Part shown: piece after piece, positions 44,390 to 52,592 of the stretch
How positions within the stretch are numbered: position 1 is the stretch's first letter
Layout of the letters: the number at the start of each line of letters is the position of its first letter
Origin: DAMCZI01 sp032095175
Lineage (GTDB): Bacteria; Bacillota; Clostridia; Clostridiales; Caloramatoraceae
Direction of reading: 5' to 3'
DNA length: 64,000 nt
Assembly: GCA_032095175.1 (NCBI GenBank)
Contig: DAMCZI010000003.1
Span: 124,001-188,000, forward strand
Translations under genes and position numbers: made by a program
The notes under the pieces: model-generated
What the model was told of the DNA's origin: nothing
The model's input: only the letters and a program-made list of their open reading frames with translations
Databases searched by the model: none

Positions 44390-44659
44390 ATGGAATATGT
44401 CGCATTGTTAGTATTTGTTGCTTTTGTAATAACAATAGCTGTTGCACAAGCTAAAAGTCATAAAAGAAGGATTACAGAAAAGATAAATTCCATTGGTGGA
44501 GAGATTATCAGTATAGAGAGAAAAATCTTTTCCGCAGGTCCGTTTTCACGAGTTAGAAGAGGAAGAACAGTTTATAGAATTGAGTATAGAAAAGAAAACG
44601 AGGAAAAGGAAGGGTGGGTGAAGTTTGGAGATTTGTATGGACCTGAGTGGAGATTATAG
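44390..44659 (+). CDS. small single-pass membrane protein, unknown function
   Basis: 89 residues. One N-terminal membrane helix (about 3-20) is followed by a basic soluble domain with two segments of beta character (IGGEIISIERKIFS, TVYRIEYRKENEE) ending in WVKFGDLYGPEW. No known catalytic motif was recognised. A good GGAGGGATAGT precedes ATG. It stands 116 bases before the permease gene and may or may not be co-transcribed. Confidence 0.75.
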   Translation: MEYVALLVFVAFVITIAVAQAKSHKRRITEKINSIGGEIISIERKIFSAGPFSRVRRGRTVYRIEYRKENEEKEGWVKFGDLYGPEWRL

Positions 44660-44775
44660 AAGATATGTGCTGTAATATATTGATAGAACTAGATATATTT
44701 GATATAATAAATTTTCAGAGAGTGTTTTTATGCTACCCTAAAGTAATAAATATTACATAATAAAGGAGAATACGA

Positions 44776-46044
44776 ATGAAGATCATAGCCATTTCACTTT
44801 TTATTTTAACCTACGCACTACTATTAATTTTTCCGAAAATTAGAGCCTATATTGCTCTTGCATCGGCTGCAACCTTTGTAGCCCTAGGAATTTTGCCTAT
44901 TGGTAAAGTGTTTACCACTGTGGATTGGAATGTTATTTTAATGATTGCAGGTACCATGGGAATTGTATCTTTGTTTATTGAATCAAAAATGCCATCGCTG
45001 CTTGCTGATCTTATTATCGAAAAAACACCCAATATTAAATGGGCAGTAATTTCCTTGTCCCTGTTTGCAGGACTAATTTCAGCCTTTGTAGATAACGTTG
45101 CAACAGTTTTAATGGTTGCTCCTGTAGCTTTAACAATAGCGAAAAAGCTTAAAATTTCTCCAGTGCCAAGCATAATTGCTATTGCAGTTGCATCAAATCT
45201 TCAGGGAGCTGCTACATTAGTTGGCGATACAACCTCCATTCTTTTAGGAGGATATGCAAACCTTAACTTCCTGGACTTCTTTTTCTTTAAAGGTAGAATC
45301 GGAATTTTCTGGGTTGTACAAGCTGGAGCAATAGCTTCAACATTTGTACTTATGTATATATTCAGAAAGGACAAGCAGCCTATAAGTACAATGGAAAGAA
45401 CGGAAGTCAAGGATTTTTTCCCAACAGTTATTCTTGTTGGAATGGTAGTTCTTTTGATAATTGCTTCATTTATACCAAATACTCCTAAAACAATTAATGG
45501 AATTATATGTGTAACATTATTTGTTATTGGGTTAATAAGGAATTTTATAAAGACAAAGGATACTGGAGTATTCTCAAGGGCATTTGGAGAAATAGACTAT
45601 TTTACAATCCTCCTTTTAACAGGACTCTTTATAGTGGTAGGGGGAATTACAGAAGCAGGTGTTGTTGATGAGATTAGTAAGATTTTCGTAAAGGTCAGCA
45701 AGGATAATATATTTGTTATATATACCCTTATTGTTTGGGCTTCAGTATTTTTCTCAGCATTTATTGATAATATCCCTTATGTTGCAACCATGCTTCCTGT
45801 AGCAGCTGGAATTGCAAAGATTTTAAACATTGAACCCTACATTTTATACTTTGGTTTGCTTACAGGTGCAACCCTTGGAGGAAATCTAACTCCTATAGGT
45901 GCTTCAGCAAACATTACAGCTCTTGGAATATTACGAAAAGATGGACATGAGGTTAGTGCATGGCAGTTTATGAAAATAGGTATTCCATTTACCCTTGCAG
46001 CTGTAATAACAGGCTATGTAATGATATGGTTCCTTTGGAGATAA
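44776..46044 (+). CDS. ArsB/NhaD-family permease (ion transporter superfamily)
   Basis: 422 residues with about eleven to twelve membrane segments. Two internal repeats carry SAFVDNVATVLMVAPVAL near residue 110 and SAFIDNIPYVATMLPVAAG near residue 335, a hallmark of the ArsB/NhaD/P-protein group, as are NLQGAATLVGDTTSILLGG and GATLGGNLTPIGASANI. It may exchange sodium for protons or carry an anion; the substrate cannot be fixed. ATG follows AAAGGAG. Confidence 0.9.
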   Translation: MKIIAISLFILTYALLLIFPKIRAYIALASAATFVALGILPIGKVFTTVDWNVILMIAGTMGIVSLFIESKMPSLLADLIIEKTPNIKWAVISLSLFAGLISAFVDNVATVLMVAPVALTIAKKLKISPVPSIIAIAVASNLQGAATLVGDTTSILLGGYANLNFLDFFFFKGRIGIFWVVQAGAIASTFVLMYIFRKDKQPISTMERTEVKDFFPTVILVGMVVLLIIASFIPNTPKTINGIICVTLFVIGLIRNFIKTKDTGVFSRAFGEIDYFTILLLTGLFIVVGGITEAGVVDEISKIFVKVSKDNIFVIYTLIVWASVFFSAFIDNIPYVATMLPVAAGIAKILNIEPYILYFGLLTGATLGGNLTPIGASANITALGILRKDGHEVSAWQFMKIGIPFTLAAVITGYVMIWFLWR

Positions 46045-46086
46045 TAAAGTATAAATGTTTTAAATCAGCCATAATGAATGATATAG

Positions 46087-46122
46087 AAAAGTATCACTTA
46101 GATTTACTAGGTGATACTTTTT
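46087..46122 (+). terminator. terminator of permease gene
   Basis: AAAAGTATCACTTAG and CTAGGTGATACTTTT form a strong stem with a five-base loop, ending in a T-run. It lies 42 bases after the permease stop. Confidence 0.88.
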
Positions 46123-46199
46123 CATATTATAGGTATATACAAGCTTGTTCAATAACTCTGCTATGTTAATAAACAATATCAGTAAATCTAGAATATCAA

Positions 46200-46408
46200 A
46201 ATATAATGAAAGAACTATTTATTGCGCCGAATATATTGATCCAGAAAAGTTCGGTACAGGGATTATTAACGGAATAATTGCTTCTGAGACTACTAATAAT
46301 GCAGGTATAGCAGGAGATTTTGTGCCTTTGCTTACATTAGGCATTCCAGGGGATACAGTAACTGATAAATGGAAGTTGAGAGGACAAGTACTATTGACAC
46401 TTAATTGA
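46200..46408 (+). pseudogene. remnant of tripartite tricarboxylate transporter TctA
   Basis: A short frame encodes PEKFGTGIINGIIASETTNN and FVPLLTLGIPGDTVT. This is the highly conserved central block of TctA (compare FGxGxxxGVxAPExANNA and VPLLTLGIPG). TctA proteins are about 500 residues; only about 50 remain here, and the sequence then degenerates to a stop. No ribosome binding site or other tct gene is nearby. It is a decayed gene fragment. Confidence 0.75.
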
Positions 46409-46639
46409 AAAGAAACTATAATTAAATTATAAATTCCAGAAAATGTAAGTTGAGTTATTTATAATTTTACAATGTAACTATAAAGAGCTTATAAAATTTA
46501 AAAACTGCAGAATTCATTAATAATGTTTTAAGAGATTCTGAAGTTATAAACTGATTGATAGTAAAGCTTGTGATATGCATATTTGATGTTTACGGACAAG
46601 CATTACTTAAATCGGTTAAAAAGAAAGGAGGAGAGTTGG

Positions 46640-46825
46640 ATGGGAAAGTATGATGAATTTGATCTTGATGTTCAGGTCATACAACTTGACGGAATGGGTG
46701 ATGTTAATATCACAAGTGTCTCATTATGTACACCAGGTTCTTGTAACCATAGTTGTGATGGAGATTCAACTTTAAATTCTAACTGCTGTTTAGGGACAAC
46801 TTTATGTGCATCACAGATAAAATAA
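46640..46825 (+). CDS. class I lanthipeptide precursor LanA1 (nisin/gallidermin-like)
   Basis: 61 residues. The leader (about 1-23) contains the FDLD box recognised by LanB and LanC. The predicted core starts ITSVSLCTPGSC, matching nisin ITSISLCTPGC in spacing up to residue 10, but with one extra Ser before the second Cys. Core Cys are at 30, 35, 39, 49, 50 and 56, with Ser and Thr for dehydration. The leader end GDVN lacks the nisin-type Pro-Arg, so leader removal must be by a different protease. AAAGGAGGAGAG precedes ATG 46640; an upstream ATG at 46583 has no such site. Confidence 0.92.
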   Translation: MGKYDEFDLDVQVIQLDGMGDVNITSVSLCTPGSCNHSCDGDSTLNSNCCLGTTLCASQIK

Positions 46826-46858
46826 TTATAGAATGTTGAAGTGAAGGATGGGAGTAGG

Positions 46859-47053
46859 ATGGGAAAGTTCGATGAATTTGATCTTGATATTCAGGTTAAG
46901 CAAATTGATGGAATAGGTGATGTTAATATCACAAGTGTCTCAGCATGTACACCAGGCTCATGCCTCCCCAATTGTGGAACTGGTGCAACATTGAACACCA
47001 GCTGCTGTTTTGGAACTTATATATGCTCACTTGGACAGGCATGTAGATTATAG
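46859..47053 (+). CDS. class I lanthipeptide precursor LanA2 (paralogue of LanA1)
   Basis: 64 residues. The leader with FDLD is nearly identical to LanA1 and the predicted core starts ITSVSACTPGSC, again with the extra Ser. Cys positions 30, 35, 39, 49, 50 and 56 are the same as in LanA1; Cys62 is additional. The middle and C-terminal regions diverge, and this core is more basic at the end (ACRL). The two genes lie 33 bases apart and arose by tandem duplication. ATG 46859 follows GGATGGGAGTAGG. Confidence 0.92.
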   Translation: MGKFDEFDLDIQVKQIDGIGDVNITSVSACTPGSCLPNCGTGATLNTSCCFGTYICSLGQACRL

Positions 47054-47061
47054 AACATATT

Positions 47062-47092
47062 GAAAGGAGCATGATTTTATCATGTTCCTTTC
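47062..47092 (+). terminator. attenuator-like hairpin between lanA2 and lanB
   Basis: GAAAGGAGCATGAT pairs with ATCATGTTCCTTTC (one G-U) around a three-base loop. It lacks a T-run, so partial termination or mRNA processing is likely, which would make precursor transcripts more abundant than lanB transcripts. Confidence 0.75.
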
Positions 47093-47143
47093 GCATAAAG
47101 GAATTAGTAATTGCTTGTTTAATTCTAAGGGAGGAAAACGCAT

Positions 47144-50100
47144 ATGGAAATATTAAAAAATAATTATGAAATTTCATATGAAAATGAAATTACTCCAACA
47201 AATAATTTATTTATTCCCTTGAATTTAATAATGCTTAGAACTCCAATACTAAGCAGCAATTTTTATAAAAAGATTTTTAATGTTGACAACCAAAGTACAA
47301 TTATCAAGGAAGAAATTCCTAAAAATCTATTTGATATCTCAAGGGATGGGGTAATAAGAGAAGCAATAGGCGTAGCGAGCATGTCTCTTTTAGACTCTAT
47401 TAAAAAATGGGACAAAATAGAGGATAAGAAAAAAAGAGAACAGGTTTTAAGTTCATTTATGAAATATTTTATTAGAATGTCCACAAGAACAACCCCCTTT
47501 GGTTTGTTTTCTGGAGTTGCAATAGTAGATATTAGTGATAAGACTGATGTGGTAATAAACAATACTAAAATGCATAAAAAAAGGACAAGACCGGATATGG
47601 AATGGATTCTAGCAGTTGTGAAAAAATTGGAGAGCAATTATGAAGTTTTCGAACAGCTGAATGTTAGAATTAATCCTCTGATGTCTATATGGGGAAATAG
47701 AGCAGAATTATCCTATGCATCAAATTATGGTCAGGCACCTGTAGCAAAGGAAAGTGTATCAATTAGAGCCACAGGTGTAGTTAAATATGTATATGAAATT
47801 TTAAAAGACTCATTAGGTTTTAAAGATTTGTTTAATAGTATTAGAGAAAAGTATCCAGATACTCGCGTAGACAAGATAAAAAGCTTTTTATGTACACTTA
47901 TAGATAAAGAGTTTATAATTACAGAACTGCGTCCACCACTTATGACTACATCTCCCCTTGATTATGTTATTGAAAAGCTGTCTGGTATTAAGGGAATACA
48001 AAATGAAAGGGAAGATATTAAGAATATAAGACATTTAATTGATATGTATGATAATACTGAAATTGGAATGGGAGAGGAACTTTATTTAGAAATAATATCA
48101 AATATGAAAAAAATTGCTAATACAAAGAATCTACTGCAGGTTGATATGTCATTGAGTTTACAAAAATGTGAAATAAATTATGAGGTGGTTGAAGAAATAA
48201 GTAAGGCTGCTGAATGCTTATGGAGACTTTCAACAAATGAAACTAATTTGGAACATTTAGAACAATACAGGATGGAGTTTATGGAGAAATATGGGATATA
48301 TAGAGAGATACCTGTACTTGAACTACTAAATCCAGATATAGGACTTGGTGCCCCTGCACTCTATGAATATCCTAAGAGTAAAAGAAATATAAAAAGTGCA
48401 AGCATTCACAAAGAACAGCAGGTTAAAAAAATATTTATGAGAGAGATGCTGAAGGCAATAAAAAATGGTGAAAAAGAAATTATTATTACTTCAGACATAT
48501 TAGAAAAAATAGAAGAGACTAAGCTGGATTTCAAGTATGTTCCTATTTCTATGGAATTGAATGTAATTATTTCAGCCAATACATCTAAAGATGTAGATGA
48601 AGGAAGGTATACAGCATATATAGGACCTAATATAGGTTCGCCAGGTGCAGGGAAAACCTTTGGAAGATTTATTGATATAATTGGTGATGAAGCAAGGCGA
48701 AAAATATATGATATAAATAATATTGAAAAACAATATGTTGGTGAAAATGTAGTTTTTGCTGAAATAGTATATCTTCCTGCAGCAGGTAAAGTAGCTAATG
48801 TGGTATTGTCAGAAAATATAAGGGATTATGAGATAGTTTTATCAACAAATTCTTCAAAGGATAGAGAAAAAACATTACAGTTATCAGATCTAGTAGTTGG
48901 AGTAACAAATGAAAGATTATATTTAAAGTCAAAATCCCTTGGAAAAGAGGTTGTAGTTACCACAGGTCATATGCTGAATATTTTAGGTACTCCTAATATT
49001 TATAGATTTCTTAGAGAAATATCAATGGATGGCAAAAGGGATTGGTCACAGATGGGATGGAAAGGTTATTTAGAGCAATTCCCATATGTGCCAAGAGTTA
49101 AGTATGGAAAGGTTGTTATTTCACCTGCGCAGTGGAAGCTTTCATTAGAAAGCATAAATTATAATAATACTAATTTTAATGAGTTTAAGCTTTTATTAAG
49201 AGATTGGTGTATTGAATGGAATGTACCAAGGTTTGTTTATTATGCTTATGCAGATAATAGAATATTATTAGACATGGAAAAAGAATTACATATAAATGAG
49301 ATTTACAGTATATTGAATAAAAAAATGTCTGGAGAAAATATATTATTAGTTGAACCTGAAGCCAACTTTACAGATAACTGGGTCAAAGGGATAGATGGAA
49401 GTTATTTTTCTGAATTTGTAATGCCATTTGTTCTGTCCCCAAGATATATAGATAGATCACAAAGCTTTTTTATAAAAGAAAATAATAAAAATAAATGCTT
49501 AATATCAACTATTGATGATAGAAGATTTATGCTTCCAGGAGGGGAGTGGGCTTTTTTTAAGATATATGGAAATAGTGAAAGGGAAGATGAGTTTATTGCA
49601 TTCGTATTAAAGGATTTTTGCTTTGAAGTTATAAAGGAAGGAATATGTCAAAAATTTTTTTATATAAGATATGTAGATACTGAGCCACATATAAGACTTC
49701 GTTTCAAAGGTAACAAACAAAAGATATGTACTGAACTCCTACCTAAAATTTATCAATGGTTTAATGAGATAAAAAACTATGGATTTGTTTCAAAAATATG
49801 TATTGATACTTATGAAAGAGAGATAGAACGTTATGGAGGACCAGGGTGTATAGATCTAGCAGAGGATATATTTTATCATGACAGCATTTTTGTTACAGAA
49901 TTGCTTTATTTAAATAAAATAAATAAACTTAGTGAAAGTATTGAAATATACACTGTTGCAAGCATCATATACCTTTTGGAAGGTTTAGAATGGACGTTTG
50001 AAGAGCAACTGCGATGGCTTGATACAATCGTTTTACATAATGAATACAGGCTAGATTATAGAAATTATAGAGACAAGTTGAGGAAGGTAGGAGACAGCGG

Positions 50101-50377
50101 AAATGACTGGGACAACCTTAAAAAACTTGAAAATGGAGAAAAATTAATCGAACTATTAAAAAATAGAGGAGAAAGTATAAAGAAATTTATTGCTAGCTAT
50201 CATGGAATGATTAAAAATAACGAGGTGTGGAATACGGAATATGATGTAATTGAAAGCATAATACATATTCACTGTAATAGGTTGTTTGGAACCAATAGGG
50301 AGAAGGAAAGAAAAATAATCGCACTAACACGACATACATTAAAGGATTTAAAATATTTTAAGGAAAATAATCTGTGA
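47144..50377 (+). CDS. lanB: class I lanthipeptide dehydratase LanB
   Basis: 1077 residues, a full-length LanB with a glutamylation domain and a C-terminal elimination domain (SpaB_C type). The N-terminal MSTRTTPFGLFSGVA near residue 110 is highly conserved in LanB. The second domain begins around GEWAFFKIYGNSEREDEF near residue 800 and includes FFYIRYVDTEPHIRLRFKG. It should use glutamyl-tRNA to dehydrate Ser and Thr in LanA1 and LanA2. AGGGAGGAAAACGC precedes ATG 47144. No glutamyl-tRNA gene is nearby. Confidence 0.95.
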   Translation: MEILKNNYEISYENEITPTNNLFIPLNLIMLRTPILSSNFYKKIFNVDNQSTIIKEEIPKNLFDISRDGVIREAIGVASMSLLDSIKKWDKIEDKKKREQVLSSFMKYFIRMSTRTTPFGLFSGVAIVDISDKTDVVINNTKMHKKRTRPDMEWILAVVKKLESNYEVFEQLNVRINPLMSIWGNRAELSYASNYGQAPVAKESVSIRATGVVKYVYEILKDSLGFKDLFNSIREKYPDTRVDKIKSFLCTLIDKEFIITELRPPLMTTSPLDYVIEKLSGIKGIQNEREDIKNIRHLIDMYDNTEIGMGEELYLEIISNMKKIANTKNLLQVDMSLSLQKCEINYEVVEEISKAAECLWRLSTNETNLEHLEQYRMEFMEKYGIYREIPVLELLNPDIGLGAPALYEYPKSKRNIKSASIHKEQQVKKIFMREMLKAIKNGEKEIIITSDILEKIEETKLDFKYVPISMELNVIISANTSKDVDEGRYTAYIGPNIGSPGAGKTFGRFIDIIGDEARRKIYDINNIEKQYVGENVVFAEIVYLPAAGKVANVVLSENIRDYEIVLSTNSSKDREKTLQLSDLVVGVTNERLYLKSKSLGKEVVVTTGHMLNILGTPNIYRFLREISMDGKRDWSQMGWKGYLEQFPYVPRVKYGKVVISPAQWKLSLESINYNNTNFNEFKLLLRDWCIEWNVPRFVYYAYADNRILLDMEKELHINEIYSILNKKMSGENILLVEPEANFTDNWVKGIDGSYFSEFVMPFVLSPRYIDRSQSFFIKENNKNKCLISTIDDRRFMLPGGEWAFFKIYGNSEREDEFIAFVLKDFCFEVIKEGICQKFFYIRYVDTEPHIRLRFKGNKQKICTELLPKIYQWFNEIKNYGFVSKICIDTYEREIERYGGPGCIDLAEDIFYHDSIFVTELLYLNKINKLSESIEIYTVASIIYLLEGLEWTFEEQLRWLDTIVLHNEYRLDYRNYRDKLRKVGDSGNDWDNLKKLENGEKLIELLKNRGESIKKFIASYHGMIKNNEVWNTEYDVIESIIHIHCNRLFGTNREKERKIIALTRHTLKDLKYFKENNL

Positions 50378-50466
50378 TATTGACACTTATTTAATTATGC
50401 ACCTGTTTATAATGTCCCAGCAGAATTATGAAATGATATAAATTCATAGATTTTGGAGGCAATGAA

Positions 50467-51822
50467 ATGGAAGTAGGGGAGCTTTCTAATATTTATAATA
50501 ATGAGGACGTTATAGAAATAGTCAAGGATGTTGCAAGTAGATTAAAGGATTGTGAACGGGTATTGAAATATGCAAAGGAAGATAATAATAGTGTATATAT
50601 TGAGGGTAAAAAACATAGTCTTTGGAGTGATTTAACCTTATCACATGGATATCCTGGAATATGTATTTTGTTTGGAGAATTATCTGAACATTTTTCTGAT
50701 GAAGGATGGGACAAGGTTGCTCATGAATATATGATAAAGATGAATCAGTCTTTAGCAGTTGAGGGGATTCAGTCAATTTCACTCTTTGGTGGAGCAGCTG
50801 GGATAGGTATGGCTGGTTTTGCACTATCACAAAATAAAACAAGATATAAAAATTTCTTATCCCAAATGAACTTGTTAATCATAAGAGCGTTGAATCCATA
50901 TATTGATGCTTTAGATCAAAATCAAATCAGTATGAGTGACTATGATGTAATAAAAGGAGTTTGTGGTATTGGAAGATATCTTCTTTTTTTTAAGGATGAT
51001 AAGTGCATTGAAAATACATTAATTAAAATACTAAGATATTTAATTGATATAACTAAAGATATTGAAGTTAAAGGGCATAAAGTTCCAGGATGGTATATTT
51101 CAGCTAACAATCAATTTCTAGAGGTTGAGAAAAAAAGTTATCCTAATGGAAATTTTAACTGTGGTTTAGCACATGGTATACCTGGCCCAATGGCACTATT
51201 AGCTATTGCTCTAATAAATGATGTTGAAATTTCAGGTCAAAGAGAGGCAATCAAAAAAATTGCAGAATGGCTTTATAAATGGAAATATAGTGATAACTTA
51301 GGCATTTCATGGCCTGGGCGTATAAGCTTTGAAGAATATATAAATAATGATTGTGTAAACATAGCCACAAGAGCTGGGTGGTGTTATGGAGCACCAGGAG
51401 TACTAAGAAGCATGTGGCTTGCAGGAGAAGCTTTAGAAGATAGCAAGTATAAAAATGCAGCTATAAATGCTCTTGACAGATTGTTTAATGAAAATAGTGA
51501 AAAGTGGGAGTTGTTTTCACCTACCTTTTGTCATGGATACGCAGGCCTTTTGAGAATTATACAGCTTATGTATGAAAGTACCTATATTGAAAGATTTGAA
51601 AAATATAGAGACATAGTTTTAAAGAAGGTGCTGAGTTATTATGAACCTGATTCTCCATTTGGATTCTACAATGTTGACAATATTAATCCTTTAGAACAGG
51701 GGAAAATTACGAAGATGAATAACCCTGGAATGTTGGATGGTATAACTGGTACTGTGTTATCATTACTATCAGTTGCAAGACCAGTTAAAACATCATGGGA
51801 TTCAGTATTTTTATTAAATTAA
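50467..51822 (+). CDS. lanC: lanthionine synthetase LanC
   Basis: 451 residues, the single-domain cyclase of class I systems. Zinc and active-site residues are visible: FNCGLAHGIPGPMALL with His near residue 234, GWCYGAPGV with Cys near 304, and FCHGYAGLL with Cys-His near 354. It joins Cys thiols to dehydrated residues. It starts 89 bases after lanB with GGAGGC. It is the last recognisable gene of the cluster; no LanT, LanP, LanFEG, LanI or LanRK follows. Confidence 0.94.
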   Translation: MEVGELSNIYNNEDVIEIVKDVASRLKDCERVLKYAKEDNNSVYIEGKKHSLWSDLTLSHGYPGICILFGELSEHFSDEGWDKVAHEYMIKMNQSLAVEGIQSISLFGGAAGIGMAGFALSQNKTRYKNFLSQMNLLIIRALNPYIDALDQNQISMSDYDVIKGVCGIGRYLLFFKDDKCIENTLIKILRYLIDITKDIEVKGHKVPGWYISANNQFLEVEKKSYPNGNFNCGLAHGIPGPMALLAIALINDVEISGQREAIKKIAEWLYKWKYSDNLGISWPGRISFEEYINNDCVNIATRAGWCYGAPGVLRSMWLAGEALEDSKYKNAAINALDRLFNENSEKWELFSPTFCHGYAGLLRIIQLMYESTYIERFEKYRDIVLKKVLSYYEPDSPFGFYNVDNINPLEQGKITKMNNPGMLDGITGTVLSLLSVARPVKTSWDSVFLLN

Positions 51823-51861
51823 ATATTGTGAGTTGTTATTTTGATATTAGAAATCAACTAT

Positions 51862-51923
51862 ATATTTGGCATAAATGATTTTACATTTTTAAAAATCATT
51901 TATGCCAAATATTTTCCGAAATA
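51862..51923 (+). repeat. module A palindromic repeat with spacer, module B absent
   Basis: ATATTTGGCATAAATGATTT and its inverted partner (51862-51912) match module A at 30519-30561, followed by the family spacer TTTTCCGAAATAT. No module B follows. The location is 40 bases after lanC, where it may act as its terminator. Confidence 0.85.
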
Positions 51924-52005
51924 TTAAATTTTCTTAATTGACAATATTCGCTAAAAAATATATACTGTGAATAACATATCCATTGTATTCGCAGTATTTT
52001 TAAAA

Positions 52006-52059
52006 TTTCTTATTTAAGAAATTTTTATTTTAACTTATTTTAGGAATAATTTGAGACGT
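52006..52059 (+). repeat. upstream repeat, copy 1 of 3
   Basis: Begins with the palindrome TTTCTTATTTAAGAAA, then TTTTTATTTTAACTTATTTT, an AGGAATAATTTGAGACGT end. It shares about 80-90% of its positions with copies 2 and 3. Confidence 0.75.
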
Positions 52060-52229
52060 TGTTTATTGGGCTTCGAAGAATACTGTATTGTATCATATGT
52101 ACATATTATTATGCTTTATTAAAGCTATCTAAAACAATATTCATAATCAACAATGTTTTATTGTTAGGAGGTGTAGTAATTAATATTTTATAAAGTTTGA
52201 ATCAAATAAATAATAATTGAAATGTATGG

Positions 52230-52280
52230 TTTCTTTTAAGAAATTTTTATTTTTCTCAATTTAAGAATAATTAAGGACGT
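52230..52280 (+). repeat. upstream repeat, copy 2 of 3
   Basis: Begins with TTTCTTTTAAGAAATTTTTA and ends with AAGAATAATTAAGGACGT. It starts 224 bases after copy 1 and is also preceded by ATGG. Confidence 0.75.
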
Positions 52281-52432
52281 ATACTTAATAACTATAATAA
52301 AAAAATATAGCATTTAAAATGTATATGATGATACTCACTAGGGGATATGTTATAAAATAAATTATTTATATTTAATTTTCAACTAAGTTGGCTAATAACA
52401 GTGGATAGTTGGGCTGAAAGGTTATTTGATGG

Positions 52433-52484
52433 TTTCTTTTTAAGAAATTTTTATTTTACTTATTTTAAGAATAATTTAAGACGT
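52433..52484 (+). repeat. upstream repeat, copy 3 of 3
   Basis: Begins with TTTCTTTTTAAGAAATTTTT and ends with AAGAATAATTTAAGACGT. It starts 203 bases after copy 2 and about 160 bases before the transporter start codon. Confidence 0.75.
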
Positions 52485-52592
52485 AAGGTTTTTGAAAAAA
52501 GATTTAGCATTACATCACATTAAATACCATAATTTTTTTATTAATCTGATTTTAATCTGATTGAATCACTATTAAATAATGGGGGTATAAGT

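Larger units (their letters stand above)
51823..52592. other. 770-base intergenic region with repeats
   Basis: No supported gene. It contains the module A palindrome at 51862-51912 and three copies of a 50-base AT-rich repeat at 52006, 52230 and 52433. Ribosome binding site AATGGGGG precedes the next gene. Confidence 0.75.

Noticed and set aside
46145..46408. Candidate lantibiotic immunity gene upstream of lanA1
   Set aside because: The residues match the conserved central block of TctA, there is no ribosome binding site, and it is not membrane- or lipoprotein-like.
51862..52484. Possible CRISPR array downstream of lanC
   Set aside because: The three repeats are over 200 bases apart, imperfect, and lack uniform spacers; no cas gene is present.
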